Origin: Methylobacterium sp.
GTDB taxonomy: Bacteria; Pseudomonadota; Alphaproteobacteria; Rhizobiales; Beijerinckiaceae
Length of the DNA: 32,104 nt
Assembly (NCBI GenBank): GCA_013823325.1
Contig: PNLY01000067.1
Span: 1-32,104 of the forward strand
Direction: 5' to 3'
The translations under genes were made by a program, and so were the position numbers. Position 1 is the stretch's first letter. Each line of letters begins with the position of its first letter. This document shows positions 16,121 to 23,875 of this stretch, piece after piece. The notes beneath the pieces are model-generated. The model was not told where the DNA came from, did no database searches, and worked only from the letters and a program-made list of their open reading frames with translations.

Positions 16121-17452
16121 ATGAACGAGATCATCGCGACCCGCGATTTCAAGGCCGAGAAGGCCACCCCGCTCGTCAGCGCCAAAGCGGTCTGCCAGAG
16201 CTATGACAAGGGCGCGGCCGGCTCGCTCGTCGTGCTCGACAAGGTCGATGTCGAGCTGCGGCCCGGCGAGATCGTCGGCCTGCTCGGCCGCTCCGGCTCG
16301 GGCAAGTCGACGCTGCTGCGGGCGATCGCAGGGCTGATCCAGCCGAGCGGCGGCACCGTCACCTTCGAGGGACGGACGGTGACCGGGCCGAGCTCGGGCG
16401 TCGCCGTGGTGTTCCAGAGCTTTGCGCTGTTCCCCTGGCTGAGCGTGCTGGAGAATGTCGAGCTCGGCCTGGAGGCGCAGGGCGTCGCGCCGGCCGAGCG
16501 GCGCAAGCGCGCGCTCGCCGCGATCGACCTGATCGGCCTCGACGGCTTCGAGAGCGCCTATCCGAAGGAGCTCTCCGGCGGCATGCGCCAGCGTGTCGGG
16601 CTCGCCCGCGCTTTGGTCGTGCACCCCAAGGTTCTGCTGATGGACGAGCCGTTCTCGGCGCTCGACGTCCTCACCGCCGAGACGCTGCGCACCGATCTGC
16701 TCGACCTCTGGTGCGAGGGGCGGATGCCGATCGAGGCGATCCTGATGGTGACGCACAATATCGAGGAGGCCGTGCTGATGTGCGACCGCATCCTGATCTT
16801 CGGCTCCAACCCCGGTCGCGTCATCGCCGAATTGCGGGTCGAGCTGCCGCAGCCGCGCAACCGGCTCGATCCCGCCTTCCGCACGCTGGTCGAGGACATC
16901 TATGCGCGGATGACTGCGAAGGCCGGCGCGCCGGCGCGCGACGGCTTCTTCCCTGGTACCGGCATCGCCATGGCGCTGCCGCGGGTCTCGACCAATCTGA
17001 TGGCGGGTCTGATCGAGACCATCGCCGGCGCACCCTACAAGGGCGAGGCCGACCTGCCGCCGCTCGCGGCCGAACTGCATCTGGAGATCGACGATCTCTT
17101 CCCGGTGGCCGAGACGCTGCAGCTGCTGCGCTTCGCCGATCTCGAAGGCGGCGACATCAGGCTGACCGCCGCCGGCTTGCGTTTCGCCGACGCCGATGTC
17201 GATGGGCGCAAGCGCCTGTTCGCCCAGCAGCTCGCGGCCTATGTGCCGCTCGCCGCCCATATCAGGCGGGTGCTCGACGAGCGCTCCAGCCACAAGGCAC
17301 CGGCGCCGCGCTTCCGCGACGAGCTCGAGGATCACATGTCGGAGGACTACGCTGCGACGACATTGAAGGCGGTGACGAACTGGGCCCGCTATGGCGAGTA
17401 CTTCGCCTATGACGAGGGAGCCGACCTGTTCACGCTGGACAATCCGAGCTGA
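16121..17452 (+). CDS. NitT/TauT-type ABC transporter ATPase with C-terminal AAA-associated domain
   Basis: Cytoplasmic ATPase, 443 residues, preceded by a strong aggagg. The N-terminal ATPase (about 18-270) has Walker A GRSGSGKST at 56-64, Q-loop VVFQSFALFPWLSV, signature LSGGMRQRVGLA, Walker B VLLMDEPFSALD and H-loop VTHNIEEA. The C-terminal 130-150 residues (from about 285: LPRVSTNLMAGLIETI, then LHLEIDDLFPVAETLQLLRF) match the AAA-associated C-terminal domain seen on some nitrate/sulphonate-type ATPases, which may sense a ligand or control activity. It belongs with the fused permease just upstream. The missing binding protein may be encoded elsewhere. Confidence 0.88.
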   Translation: MNEIIATRDFKAEKATPLVSAKAVCQSYDKGAAGSLVVLDKVDVELRPGEIVGLLGRSGSGKSTLLRAIAGLIQPSGGTVTFEGRTVTGPSSGVAVVFQSFALFPWLSVLENVELGLEAQGVAPAERRKRALAAIDLIGLDGFESAYPKELSGGMRQRVGLARALVVHPKVLLMDEPFSALDVLTAETLRTDLLDLWCEGRMPIEAILMVTHNIEEAVLMCDRILIFGSNPGRVIAELRVELPQPRNRLDPAFRTLVEDIYARMTAKAGAPARDGFFPGTGIAMALPRVSTNLMAGLIETIAGAPYKGEADLPPLAAELHLEIDDLFPVAETLQLLRFADLEGGDIRLTAAGLRFADADVDGRKRLFAQQLAAYVPLAAHIRRVLDERSSHKAPAPRFRDELEDHMSEDYAATTLKAVTNWARYGEYFAYDEGADLFTLDNPS

Positions 17453-17463
17453 CGCCCGGGCTG

Positions 17464-17500
17464 GACAGACTGGCCTGCGGCCTGTCTTGTCCGATCGGAC
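17464..17500. promoter_or_regulatory. Palindrome-rich gap between ATPase and histidine kinase genes
   Basis: The 79-nt gap holds the perfect 12-bp palindrome gtccgatcggac (17489-17500) and, just before it, ggcc-tgc-ggcc (17472-17482) nested within gaca/tgtc arms. The first part could fold after the ATPase stop; the palindrome is a candidate operator for the regulator genes that begin at 17532. Inferred from symmetry alone. Confidence 0.35.
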
Positions 17501-17531
17501 GATCAGGCGGGCCGGCGGCGAAGGGCTAGGC

Positions 17532-18608
17532 ATGAGGCGCGATCGCGAGCGCATGCGCATCGAAAGACCATGGCTCTGGCTCGGCCTGATCGCGACGGTA
17601 GCCGCGATCTTCTTGGCCGACACCTTCACCAGCCTGGAGATTGCAGTCGCCGTCCTCTATGTCGCGGTGATCCTGATCTCGGTCAGGTTCGACCGGCCCG
17701 TTGTTGTCGTCTCATTCGGCGCAGCCAGCGCGCTGCTGACGGTGTTGAGCTATCTGCTGACGCCGCGCGGAATCCAGGAGACCGGCCTGGCGAACGGAGC
17801 GCTCAGCCTGATCGCCATCGGCGCGACCACCTATCTCGCCTTGCGGATCGAGGCGGCGGAGGCGCGCGTCCGCCAGACCCAGGCCGAGCTCGCCCATATG
17901 GCGCGCGTCACCGCCATGGGCGAATTGACCGCCTCGATCGCGCACGAAGTCAGCCAGCCGCTCGCCGGGATCGTCGCCAGCGGTCATGCCGCGCTGCGCT
18001 GGCTCGCGGCGACGCCGCCGGATGCCGGTGAGGTTCGGCGAGCGTTGGAACGCGTCGTCGCCGATGCCGACCGCGCCGGTGAGGTGATCGGCCGCGTGCG
18101 CAACCTCGTGGCCAAGGCTCCGCCTTCTCGCGACAGGCTCGATCTGGTCGCGCTGATCGAGGAGGTTCTGGCACTGACCCGTGGCGAGCTGCGCAGAAAC
18201 CACGTGACGTTGCAAACCGATCTCGCCGATGACCTGCCGCGACCGCTCGGCGACAAGGTCCAACTGCAGCAGGTGGTGCTTAACCTTGTGATCAACGCGG
18301 CCGAAGCGATGGGCGGGCTGGAGACAGGGCCGCGTGACCTGCTGGTCGGAGCCGCCAGCGATGGCCGCACGATCACGGTGAGCGTCCGCGACACCGGCGT
18401 CAGCCTGTCGCCGGCCGCGATCGCTCAGGTGTTCGAGGCCTTCCACTCGACCAAGCCGGGCGGGATGGGCATGGGCCTGGCGATCAGCCGCTCGATCGTC
18501 GAGGCGCATGGCGGGACGATCTATGCCGCCGCCAATCATCCGCGCGGGATGGTCTTCGGCTTCACCTTGCCGGTTGCCGGCACGGCATTGGATCGACAGC
18601 ATGGATAA
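17532..18608 (+). CDS. Membrane-bound sensor histidine kinase
   Basis: Sensor kinase of 358 residues from the ATG at 17532 (aaggg lies just upstream; a longer in-frame reading has no support). Three or so membrane segments occupy residues 14-102 with almost no periplasmic domain, so the signal is probably sensed in the membrane or through a partner. A short coiled linker leads to the HisKA phospho-acceptor H138 (ASIAHEVSQPLAGI). The ATPase domain has the N box (LNLVINAAEAM, N255), a G1 box written DTGVSLSP where DxGxGL is usual, and a G2 box GGMGMGLAISRSI. Domain style matches FixL/DctB-like kinases that pair with FixJ-type regulators, and the next gene is exactly that, overlapping by 8 nt. 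Confidence 0.9.
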   Translation: MRRDRERMRIERPWLWLGLIATVAAIFLADTFTSLEIAVAVLYVAVILISVRFDRPVVVVSFGAASALLTVLSYLLTPRGIQETGLANGALSLIAIGATTYLALRIEAAEARVRQTQAELAHMARVTAMGELTASIAHEVSQPLAGIVASGHAALRWLAATPPDAGEVRRALERVVADADRAGEVIGRVRNLVAKAPPSRDRLDLVALIEEVLALTRGELRRNHVTLQTDLADDLPRPLGDKVQLQQVVLNLVINAAEAMGGLETGPRDLLVGAASDGRTITVSVRDTGVSLSPAAIAQVFEAFHSTKPGGMGMGLAISRSIVEAHGGTIYAAANHPRGMVFGFTLPVAGTALDRQHG

Positions 18609-19230
18609 GCAGCCAGCCACCGTCTTCGTCGTCGACGACGACCTCTCCGTCCGCGAAGGGCTCGACAGCCTGTTCCGCTCGGTCGGCTATGCGGTGTCGG
18701 CGTTTGCCTCGGTGCGGGAGTTCGCCCTGGCCCGGAGGCCTGACACGCCGTCCTGCCTCGTCCTCGATGTCAGAATGCCCGGCCCGAGCGGCATGGATTT
18801 CCAGGCCGAGCTCGCCGCGCTGAACGATCCGATCCCGATCGTCTTCCTCACCGGCCATGGCGACGTGCCGATGGCCGTGCGGGCGATCAAGGCCGGGGCG
18901 GTCGAGTTCCTGCTGAAGCCGTTCCGCGAGCAGGACCTGCTCGATGCGGTGCGTGTGGCGATCGAGAACGATGTCACAAGGCGCCGTGACGAAGCGGCGC
19001 TCGCCGAGCTGAAAGAGCGCTTTGCGACGCTGACGGTGCGGGAGAAGGAGGTGCTCGCCTTCGTCGCGCAAGGGCGTCTCAACAAGCAGATCGCGGCCGA
19101 TCTCGGCCTCAGCGAGGTGACGGTGAAGGTCCATCGCGGCCAGGTGATGCGGAAGATGGGCGCCGCGACCTTGGCCGAGCTGGTCCGGCTCGCCGACCTC
19201 ATCTCCGGCAAGGAGCAGGCGGTCCGATGA
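18601..19230 (+). CDS. FixJ/NarL-family response regulator
   Basis: Two-domain response regulator of 209 residues from the ATG at 18601. The receiver has the acidic pair D12-D13, phospho-acceptor D56 (LVLDVRMPGPSG), the switch threonine in LTGHGD and the conserved lysine in LKPF. The C-terminal LuxR-type helix-turn-helix (about 140-195) reads LTVREKEVLAFVAQGRLNKQ then IAADLGLSEVTVKVHRG. It overlaps the kinase gene by 8 nt and the LysR gene by 4 nt, so the pair is co-translated. Likely targets are the fused-permease transporter upstream and/or the galDBC-Liv operon downstream; nothing in the sequence decides between them. Confidence 0.92.
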   Translation: MDKQPATVFVVDDDLSVREGLDSLFRSVGYAVSAFASVREFALARRPDTPSCLVLDVRMPGPSGMDFQAELAALNDPIPIVFLTGHGDVPMAVRAIKAGAVEFLLKPFREQDLLDAVRVAIENDVTRRRDEAALAELKERFATLTVREKEVLAFVAQGRLNKQIAADLGLSEVTVKVHRGQVMRKMGAATLAELVRLADLISGKEQAVR

Positions 19231-20147
19231 GGGTGGACGTTCTCGGACTGCAGGCCTTCGTCAGCATCGCCGAGCGCGGTAGCTTTCGCGCAGCGGCTTC
19301 GCATCTCAACCTGTCGCAGACGGCGCTCAGCCACCGCATCCGCAAGCTGGAGGAGTCGCTGGGCACCCCGCTCTTCCTGCGGACGACACGGCAGGTCTCG
19401 CTGACCGCGGCCGGCACGACGCTGCTGCCGCGGGCGCGGCGCATCTTCGAGGACCTGGGCTTCGCCATCAACGAGGTCAGGGTCGAGCTGCGCGAGGGCG
19501 ACGAGCAGGTCTCGCTCGGCTGCCTGCCGACGGTGGCGGCCCATTGCATGCCAGCGGTGATCGCCGCCTTCGCCGCGCGCCATCCGGGCGTCGGCGTCAG
19601 GATTCACGACAACTCCGCCTCCGAGATCGCCGACAAGGTCCAGTCGGGCGAGGCCGAGTTCGGCGTCACCATCGTCGCCGCCAATCGCTGGGACCTCGAG
19701 CTGAAGCCGGTGGTCAAGGAGCCCTTCGTTCTGGTCAGCCACCGCGCGATGCCGCTGGCGCAGGCGGCTTCGCTGACCTGGGCGCAGTTGCAGGACGAGC
19801 CGCTGGTGCGGATCAGCGCCGAGACCGGCAACCGCATCCTGATCGACGATGCGCTCGGCGCAAGGCGCGAGAGCCTGACCTGGCGCTACGAGGTCCAGCG
19901 CGTCGTCACCGCGGTCAGCCTGGTGCGCTCGCGCATCGGTTATGCCGTGGTGCCGCAGCTTTCGCTCGATGTCGTCGATGCCGGGGAGCTGGTCGCCGTT
20001 CCCTTGCGCTCGCCGGCCGTGACCCGCACGCTCGGCATCATCACGCGCAAATCCGTGCCGCTGCGCCCGGTGACGCGTGACCTGATCGCGCTGCTGAGCC
20101 AGGTGTTGAAGCGCAGCATCGCGCCGCGGCGAGATGAAGAAAAGTAA
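19227..20147 (+). CDS. LysR-family transcriptional regulator (possible GalR-like)
   Basis: DNA-binding regulator of 306 residues. Winged helix-turn-helix at about 5-62 (FVSIAERGSFRAAASHLNLS, then QTALSHRIRKLEESL), then a LysR effector domain of full length. The ATG overlaps the response-regulator stop by 4 nt, an unusual coupling of a two-component pair with a LysR protein. The downstream dehydrogenase-galDBC operon starts 86 nt after its stop, and that gap contains a nested dyad fitting a LysR box. In Pseudomonas putida the gal genes are controlled by a LysR protein (GalR), so a similar role is plausible here. It is in tandem with its putative target, not divergent as is usual. Confidence 0.9.
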   Translation: MRVDVLGLQAFVSIAERGSFRAAASHLNLSQTALSHRIRKLEESLGTPLFLRTTRQVSLTAAGTTLLPRARRIFEDLGFAINEVRVELREGDEQVSLGCLPTVAAHCMPAVIAAFAARHPGVGVRIHDNSASEIADKVQSGEAEFGVTIVAANRWDLELKPVVKEPFVLVSHRAMPLAQAASLTWAQLQDEPLVRISAETGNRILIDDALGARRESLTWRYEVQRVVTAVSLVRSRIGYAVVPQLSLDVVDAGELVAVPLRSPAVTRTLGIITRKSVPLRPVTRDLIALLSQVLKRSIAPRRDEEK

Positions 20148-20157
20148 TCAATCGCTG

Positions 20158-20183
20158 CATTCTTATCATTTGATGGCAGAATG
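20158..20183. promoter_or_regulatory. Nested dyad, candidate LysR operator of operon B
   Basis: Outer arms cattct (20158-20163) and agaatg (20178-20183) enclose inner arms atca (20165-20168) and tgat (20171-20174). The site is AT-rich against a GC-rich background and sits between the LysR gene and the first gene of operon B, about 50 nt before its start codon. Size and symmetry suit a LysR-type binding site; no binding is shown. Confidence 0.4.
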
Positions 20184-20233
20184 GCTTTGACCGAACCTCC
20201 TTGCGGGACGAAATGCGCGAGGAGAGGCCAGCC

Positions 20234-21067
20234 ATGGCATGCGCCAACACGAGTGCGATCGCCTTTATCGGCTTCGGCGAGGTCGGCCAGACCTTCTCGC
20301 GCGGCCTCTTGGCCAATGAAGGCATCGCCATTCGTGCCTATGACCTGCTCTTCGGCAGCGAGGCCGGTAGCCGGCTCGAAGCGGCGGCGCAGGAACTCGG
20401 CGTCGCCTGTTCGTCCTCGGCGCAGGAAGCCTGCGCAGGCGCGACCTTCGTGTTTTCGGCGGTCACTGCCGACCGCGCCGAAGCGGTGGCTACCGAAGCC
20501 GCAGCCTGGCTGAAGCCCGGCCAGGCCTTCGTCGACGTCAATTCCGCTGCGCCCTCGACCAAGCAGCGGGCAGCGCAGGCTGTGACCGCAAGCGGTGCCG
20601 ACTATCTCGAAGCCGCGGTGATGGCGCCGGTGTTGAAGCCCGGCCTCAAGGTCGCGATCCTCAGCGGTGGTCCCAAGGCGCAGGCCGCGTCCGAGGCGCT
20701 CAACGGGCTCGGCATGAACCTGACGCCGGTGTCGGAGGTCTATGGCCGGGCTTCGGCGATGAAGCTCTGCCGCTCCATCGTGATCAAGGGGCTGGAGGCG
20801 CTGATGGTCGATTGCGCTGCCGCCTGCGAGGCCTGGGACGTCAAGGATCCGGTCTTCGCCAGCCTCAACGCGACCTTCCCGTCGATCGACTTCCACGCGC
20901 TCGCCGCCGACATGCGCGAGCGGGTCGCGACCCATGGCGTGCGCCGCTCGGCCGAGATGCGCGAGGCGGCGGAGATGCTCGGCGTCGCCGATCTCCACCC
21001 GGGCCTCGCCCAGGCGATCGCCGAGGCCCAGCTGCGCGGGGCGCGCCGCAAGGAGGGCAACCGGTGA
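20234..21067 (+). CDS. NAD(P)-dependent 6-phosphogluconate-dehydrogenase-like oxidoreductase with DUF1932 domain
   Basis: Oxidoreductase of 277 residues from the ATG at 20234, chosen because ggagagg (20221-20227) precedes it at 6-nt spacing; upstream ATG (20213) and TTG (20201) lack such a site. An N-terminal Rossmann fold begins at once (AFIGFGEVGQTFSRGLL, GxGxxG at 13-18). The beta-hydroxyacid-dehydrogenase-type helical part contains SAMKLCRSIVIKGLEAL with the probable catalytic lysine, and the C-terminal third fits DUF1932. It is the first gene of operon B and overlaps the next by 1 nt. It may oxidise or reduce a hydroxy- or keto-acid around the gallate/4-oxalomesaconate route, but no such step is required in the classical gal pathway, so the substrate is open. 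Confidence 0.82.
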   Translation: MACANTSAIAFIGFGEVGQTFSRGLLANEGIAIRAYDLLFGSEAGSRLEAAAQELGVACSSSAQEACAGATFVFSAVTADRAEAVATEAAAWLKPGQAFVDVNSAAPSTKQRAAQAVTASGADYLEAAVMAPVLKPGLKVAILSGGPKAQAASEALNGLGMNLTPVSEVYGRASAMKLCRSIVIKGLEALMVDCAAACEAWDVKDPVFASLNATFPSIDFHALAADMRERVATHGVRRSAEMREAAEMLGVADLHPGLAQAIAEAQLRGARRKEGNR

Positions 21068-22050
21068 TGCTGGATCGTCGCTCCGTCCTCGCCGGCTTCG
21101 GGCTCGCCGGCTTCGCCGGGCTGATGCCGGCGCGGGCCGAGCCGGACTGGCCGAGCCAGCTGATCCGAGTCGTCGTACCGTTCACGCCCGGCGGCAGCAC
21201 CGACGTGCTGGCGCGATTGATCGCCAACAAGCTCGAGCGCAGTATTCCCGGCAAGGGCTTCGTGATCGAGAACCGGCCGGGCGCCGGCGGCATGACGGCC
21301 TCGGGACAGGTCGCGAAGTCCGAGCCCGACGGGCACACGCTGATGATGGGCCATATCGGCACGCTCGCCTTCGCGCCCTCGCTCTACGCCAATGTGCCCT
21401 ATGACCCGATCAAGGATTTCCAGCCGGTCGCGCTCGTCGCCATGCTGCCGAATATCCTGGCGATCAATCCGAAGCTCCCGGCGAAAACGCTCAGTGAGTT
21501 CATCGCCTACGCCAAGGCTAACCCCGGCAAGCTGAACTACTCGTCGGGCGGGCAGGGCAGCGCCGCCCATATCGCCACCGCCTATTTCTGCCATCGCGCC
21601 GGCATCGAGGCGACGCATGTGCCCTATCGCGGCACCGCGCCCTCGGTGAACGATCTCGTCGCCGGCAACATCCAGTTCACGCTGACGGGCGGGCCGGCGG
21701 TTCTTCCGCTTGCGGAAGGCGGACAGCTCAGGGTGCTCGGTGTCGCCGCGCGCGAGCGCGCCGGCTTCGCGCCTGATCTGCCGACGCTGTCCGAGAGCGG
21801 CCTGCCGGATTTCGAAGCGGTGCAGTGGTACGGGATGGTGGCGCCGGCGCGCACGCCGCCGCGAATCGTCGAGCGGCTCAACCGCGAGATCAACGCGCTG
21901 CTCGGCCAGCCCGATTTCGCATCGGCGCTCGCCAAGGATGGCGCCATCGCCCGGCCGGAGACGCCGGAGGGCTTCGGCAAGCTGATCGCCTCGGAATTGG
22001 CGCTCTGGCGCGACGTCATCACCCGCGCTGGCATCAAGGCGGCGGAGTGA
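21067..22050 (+). CDS. Bug/TctC-family periplasmic solute-binding protein
   Basis: Binding protein of the tripartite tricarboxylate transporter type, 327 residues from the ATG at 21067 (ggaggg at 21052-21057). A twin-arginine-like signal (DRRSVLAGFGLAG) ends near ARA-E at residue 24. The mature start (IRVVVPFTPGGSTDVLARLI) is the classic Bug signature, followed by ENRPGAGG, PDGHTLMMG and, late, AVQWYGMVAPARTP. Bug proteins usually bind carboxylates or aromatic acids. No TctA or TctB membrane component lies in the window, so it may use a transporter encoded elsewhere or act as a sensor for a membrane kinase. Location directly before galD suggests an aromatic or tricarboxylic acid ligand. Confidence 0.92.
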   Translation: MLDRRSVLAGFGLAGFAGLMPARAEPDWPSQLIRVVVPFTPGGSTDVLARLIANKLERSIPGKGFVIENRPGAGGMTASGQVAKSEPDGHTLMMGHIGTLAFAPSLYANVPYDPIKDFQPVALVAMLPNILAINPKLPAKTLSEFIAYAKANPGKLNYSSGGQGSAAHIATAYFCHRAGIEATHVPYRGTAPSVNDLVAGNIQFTLTGGPAVLPLAEGGQLRVLGVAARERAGFAPDLPTLSESGLPDFEAVQWYGMVAPARTPPRIVERLNREINALLGQPDFASALAKDGAIARPETPEGFGKLIASELALWRDVITRAGIKAAE

Positions 22051-22053
22051 GCG

Positions 22054-23136
22054 ATGGGCCAGCGCGCCATCCCCTGCATGCTGATCCGCGGCGGCACCTC
22101 CAAGGGCGCCTATTTCCTGCGTGACGACCTGCCGGCCGATATCGCAGCGCGTGACGCCTTGCTGCTGGCGGTGATGGGCTCGCCCGACAAGCGTCAGGTC
22201 GACGGGCTTGGCGGCGCCCATCCTCTCACCAGCAAGGTCGCGATCGTCTCACCGTCGGACGAGCCCGGCTGCGATATCGACTTCCTGTTCGCGCAGGTCG
22301 GCGTCGAGACCGCTTCGGTCGATACGACGCCGAACTGCGGCAACATCCTAGCCGGGATCGGGCCGTTCGCTTTGGCGCGGGGACTGGTCAAGGCGAGCGG
22401 TGCGCGCACGACGGTGCGGGTCCGGACGATCAATACCGGCACGATCGCCGATCTCACTATGGATACGCCGGATGGCGAGGCGAGCGCCGAGGGTGCAGCG
22501 CGCATTGACGGCGTGCCGGGAACCTCGGCGCCGATCGATATCGGCTTCCTCGATGCCGAGGGCTCGGTTTGCGGGGCGCTCTTGCCGACCGGAAACGTCG
22601 TCGACGTGATCGAGGGCGTGCCCTGCACCCTGATCGACAACGGCATGCCGGTGGTCGTGATGCGGGCCACGGATGTCGGCCGCACCGGCTACGAGCCGCG
22701 CGACCAGCTCAACGAGGATGTCGAGCTCAAGGCCAGGATCGAGGCCATCCGTCTTGCGGCCGGGCCGCTGATGAAACTCGGCGACGTCGCCAGGAAGGTC
22801 GTGCCGAAGATCGCGCTGGTCGCGCCGCCGCAGGCCGGTGGTGCTATCTGCACACGCAGCTTCATCCCGCATGAATGCCATGCCTCGATCGGCGTCTTCG
22901 CCGCGGTGACGGTCGCGACTGCGGCCGCGCTGCCTGGCTCGCCCGCAGCCTCCGTCGTGGTGATGCCGGAGGGGCGCGAGCGGACGCTTTCGGTCGAGCA
23001 CCCGACCGGCGAGTTCACGGTGACGCTGACGGTCGGGGGAACCGCGGAGCAGCCGGTGATTGAGCGGGCGGGGCTGCTGCGCACCGCGCGCATCCTGATG
23101 GCCGGGCAGGCCTTCGTGCCGGCCGGCAGAGTGTGA
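22054..23136 (+). CDS. galD: 4-oxalomesaconate tautomerase (GalD; PrpF-like)
   Basis: Cytoplasmic isomerase of 360 residues, two-domain DapF/PrpF fold. It should convert the keto and enol forms of 4-oxalomesaconate so that GalB can act. The opening IPCMLIRGGTSKGAYFL and the segment QVDGLGGAHPLTSKVAIVSP match the GalD branch closely as I know it, and PNCGNILAGIGPFA places the candidate catalytic cysteine at C95. The related PrpF (2-methylaconitate isomerase) is the alternative, but the adjacent galB and galC homologues and the absence of methylcitrate genes favour GalD. It starts 3 nt after the Bug gene stop and is followed by galB after 16 nt. Confidence 0.87.
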   Translation: MGQRAIPCMLIRGGTSKGAYFLRDDLPADIAARDALLLAVMGSPDKRQVDGLGGAHPLTSKVAIVSPSDEPGCDIDFLFAQVGVETASVDTTPNCGNILAGIGPFALARGLVKASGARTTVRVRTINTGTIADLTMDTPDGEASAEGAARIDGVPGTSAPIDIGFLDAEGSVCGALLPTGNVVDVIEGVPCTLIDNGMPVVVMRATDVGRTGYEPRDQLNEDVELKARIEAIRLAAGPLMKLGDVARKVVPKIALVAPPQAGGAICTRSFIPHECHASIGVFAAVTVATAAALPGSPAASVVVMPEGRERTLSVEHPTGEFTVTLTVGGTAEQPVIERAGLLRTARILMAGQAFVPAGRV

Positions 23137-23152
23137 GAGAGGAGCGCACGTA

Positions 23153-23875
23153 ATGAGCGCCCAGAAGACAGGCCTGGTCATTACCGCCCATCCGGGCGAT
23201 TTCGTCTGGCGCGCTGGCGGAGCTATCGCGCTGCACGCCAAACGGGGCATGCGCGTCAAGATCCTCTGCCTGTCCTATGGCGAGCGCGGCGAGAGCCAGT
23301 TCGCCTGGAAAAAAGCGGGCGTGCAGATGGCCGAGGTCAAGGCGCAGCGCCGCGAGGAGGCGGAGGCGGCAGCTGCGCTCCTCGGCGCCGAGATCGAGTT
23401 CATGGATGCCGGCGACTATCCGCTGCGCACCACCGAGCCGATGCTGGAGCGCGCCATCGACATCTTCCACGAGATGAACCCGAGCTTCGTGCTGACCCAC
23501 GCGCTCGAAGACCCCTATAATGTCGACCATCCCGAGGCGACGCGCTTCGCCCAGGAGGCCCGCATCATTGCGCAGGCCGCCGGCCACAAACCCGATCCCG
23601 GCCGCGCCTATGCCGCCCCGCCGGTCTTCCTGTTCGAGCCGCATCAGCCCGAGCAGTGCAACTTCAAGCCGAACGTGATCCTCAACATCGACGAGGTCTG
23701 GGAGCAGAAGCGCAAGGCGTTCGAGATCCTCGCGGCGCAGAAGCATCTCTGGGAATACTACACCCGCGTCGCGCTGAACCGCGGCATGCAGGGCGGGCGC
23801 AACTCCGGCAAGGCGATGACCTATGGCGAGGCCTATCAGCGCCTCTTCCCGGAAGCATTGGAGACGCTGGCATGA
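23153..23875 (+). CDS. galB: 4-oxalomesaconate hydratase (GalB; PIG-L/LmbE-like fold)
   Basis: Metal-dependent hydratase of 240 residues in the PIG-L deacetylase fold, the family to which Pseudomonas GalB belongs. It adds water to 4-oxalomesaconate to give 4-carboxy-4-hydroxy-2-oxoadipate. The metal site region reads [16 protein letters not shown] (H13, D16), departing from the AHPDDE of true deacetylases in the same way as GalB-type proteins; [15 protein letters not shown] supplies further histidines (H116, H126). Order galD-galB-galC and the 4-nt overlap with galC support the assignment. The unrelated LigJ-type hydratase is absent from the window. Confidence 0.87.
   Translation: MSAQKTGLVITAHPGDFVWRAGGAIALHAKRGMRVKILCLSYGERGESQFAWKKAGVQMAEVKAQRREEAEAAAALLGAEIEFMDAGDYPLRTTEPMLERAIDIFHEMNPSFVLTHALEDPYNVDHPEATRFAQEARIIAQAAGHKPDPGRAYAAPPVFLFEPHQPEQCNFKPNVILNIDEVWEQKRKAFEILAAQKHLWEYYTRVALNRGMQGGRNSGKAMTYGEAYQRLFPEALETLA

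Noticed and set aside
14075..17629. Very long open frame of 1184 codons on the minus strand
   Set aside because: It lies antisense to two well-supported transporter genes, its product is a run of Arg, Gly, Asp, Gln and His with no domain, and such antisense openness is expected from GC-rich codon bias.
22054..23136. PrpF (2-methylaconitate isomerase) as the identity of this gene
   Set aside because: No methylcitrate-cycle gene is near, while GalB- and GalC-type genes follow directly, so the tautomerase assignment is better.
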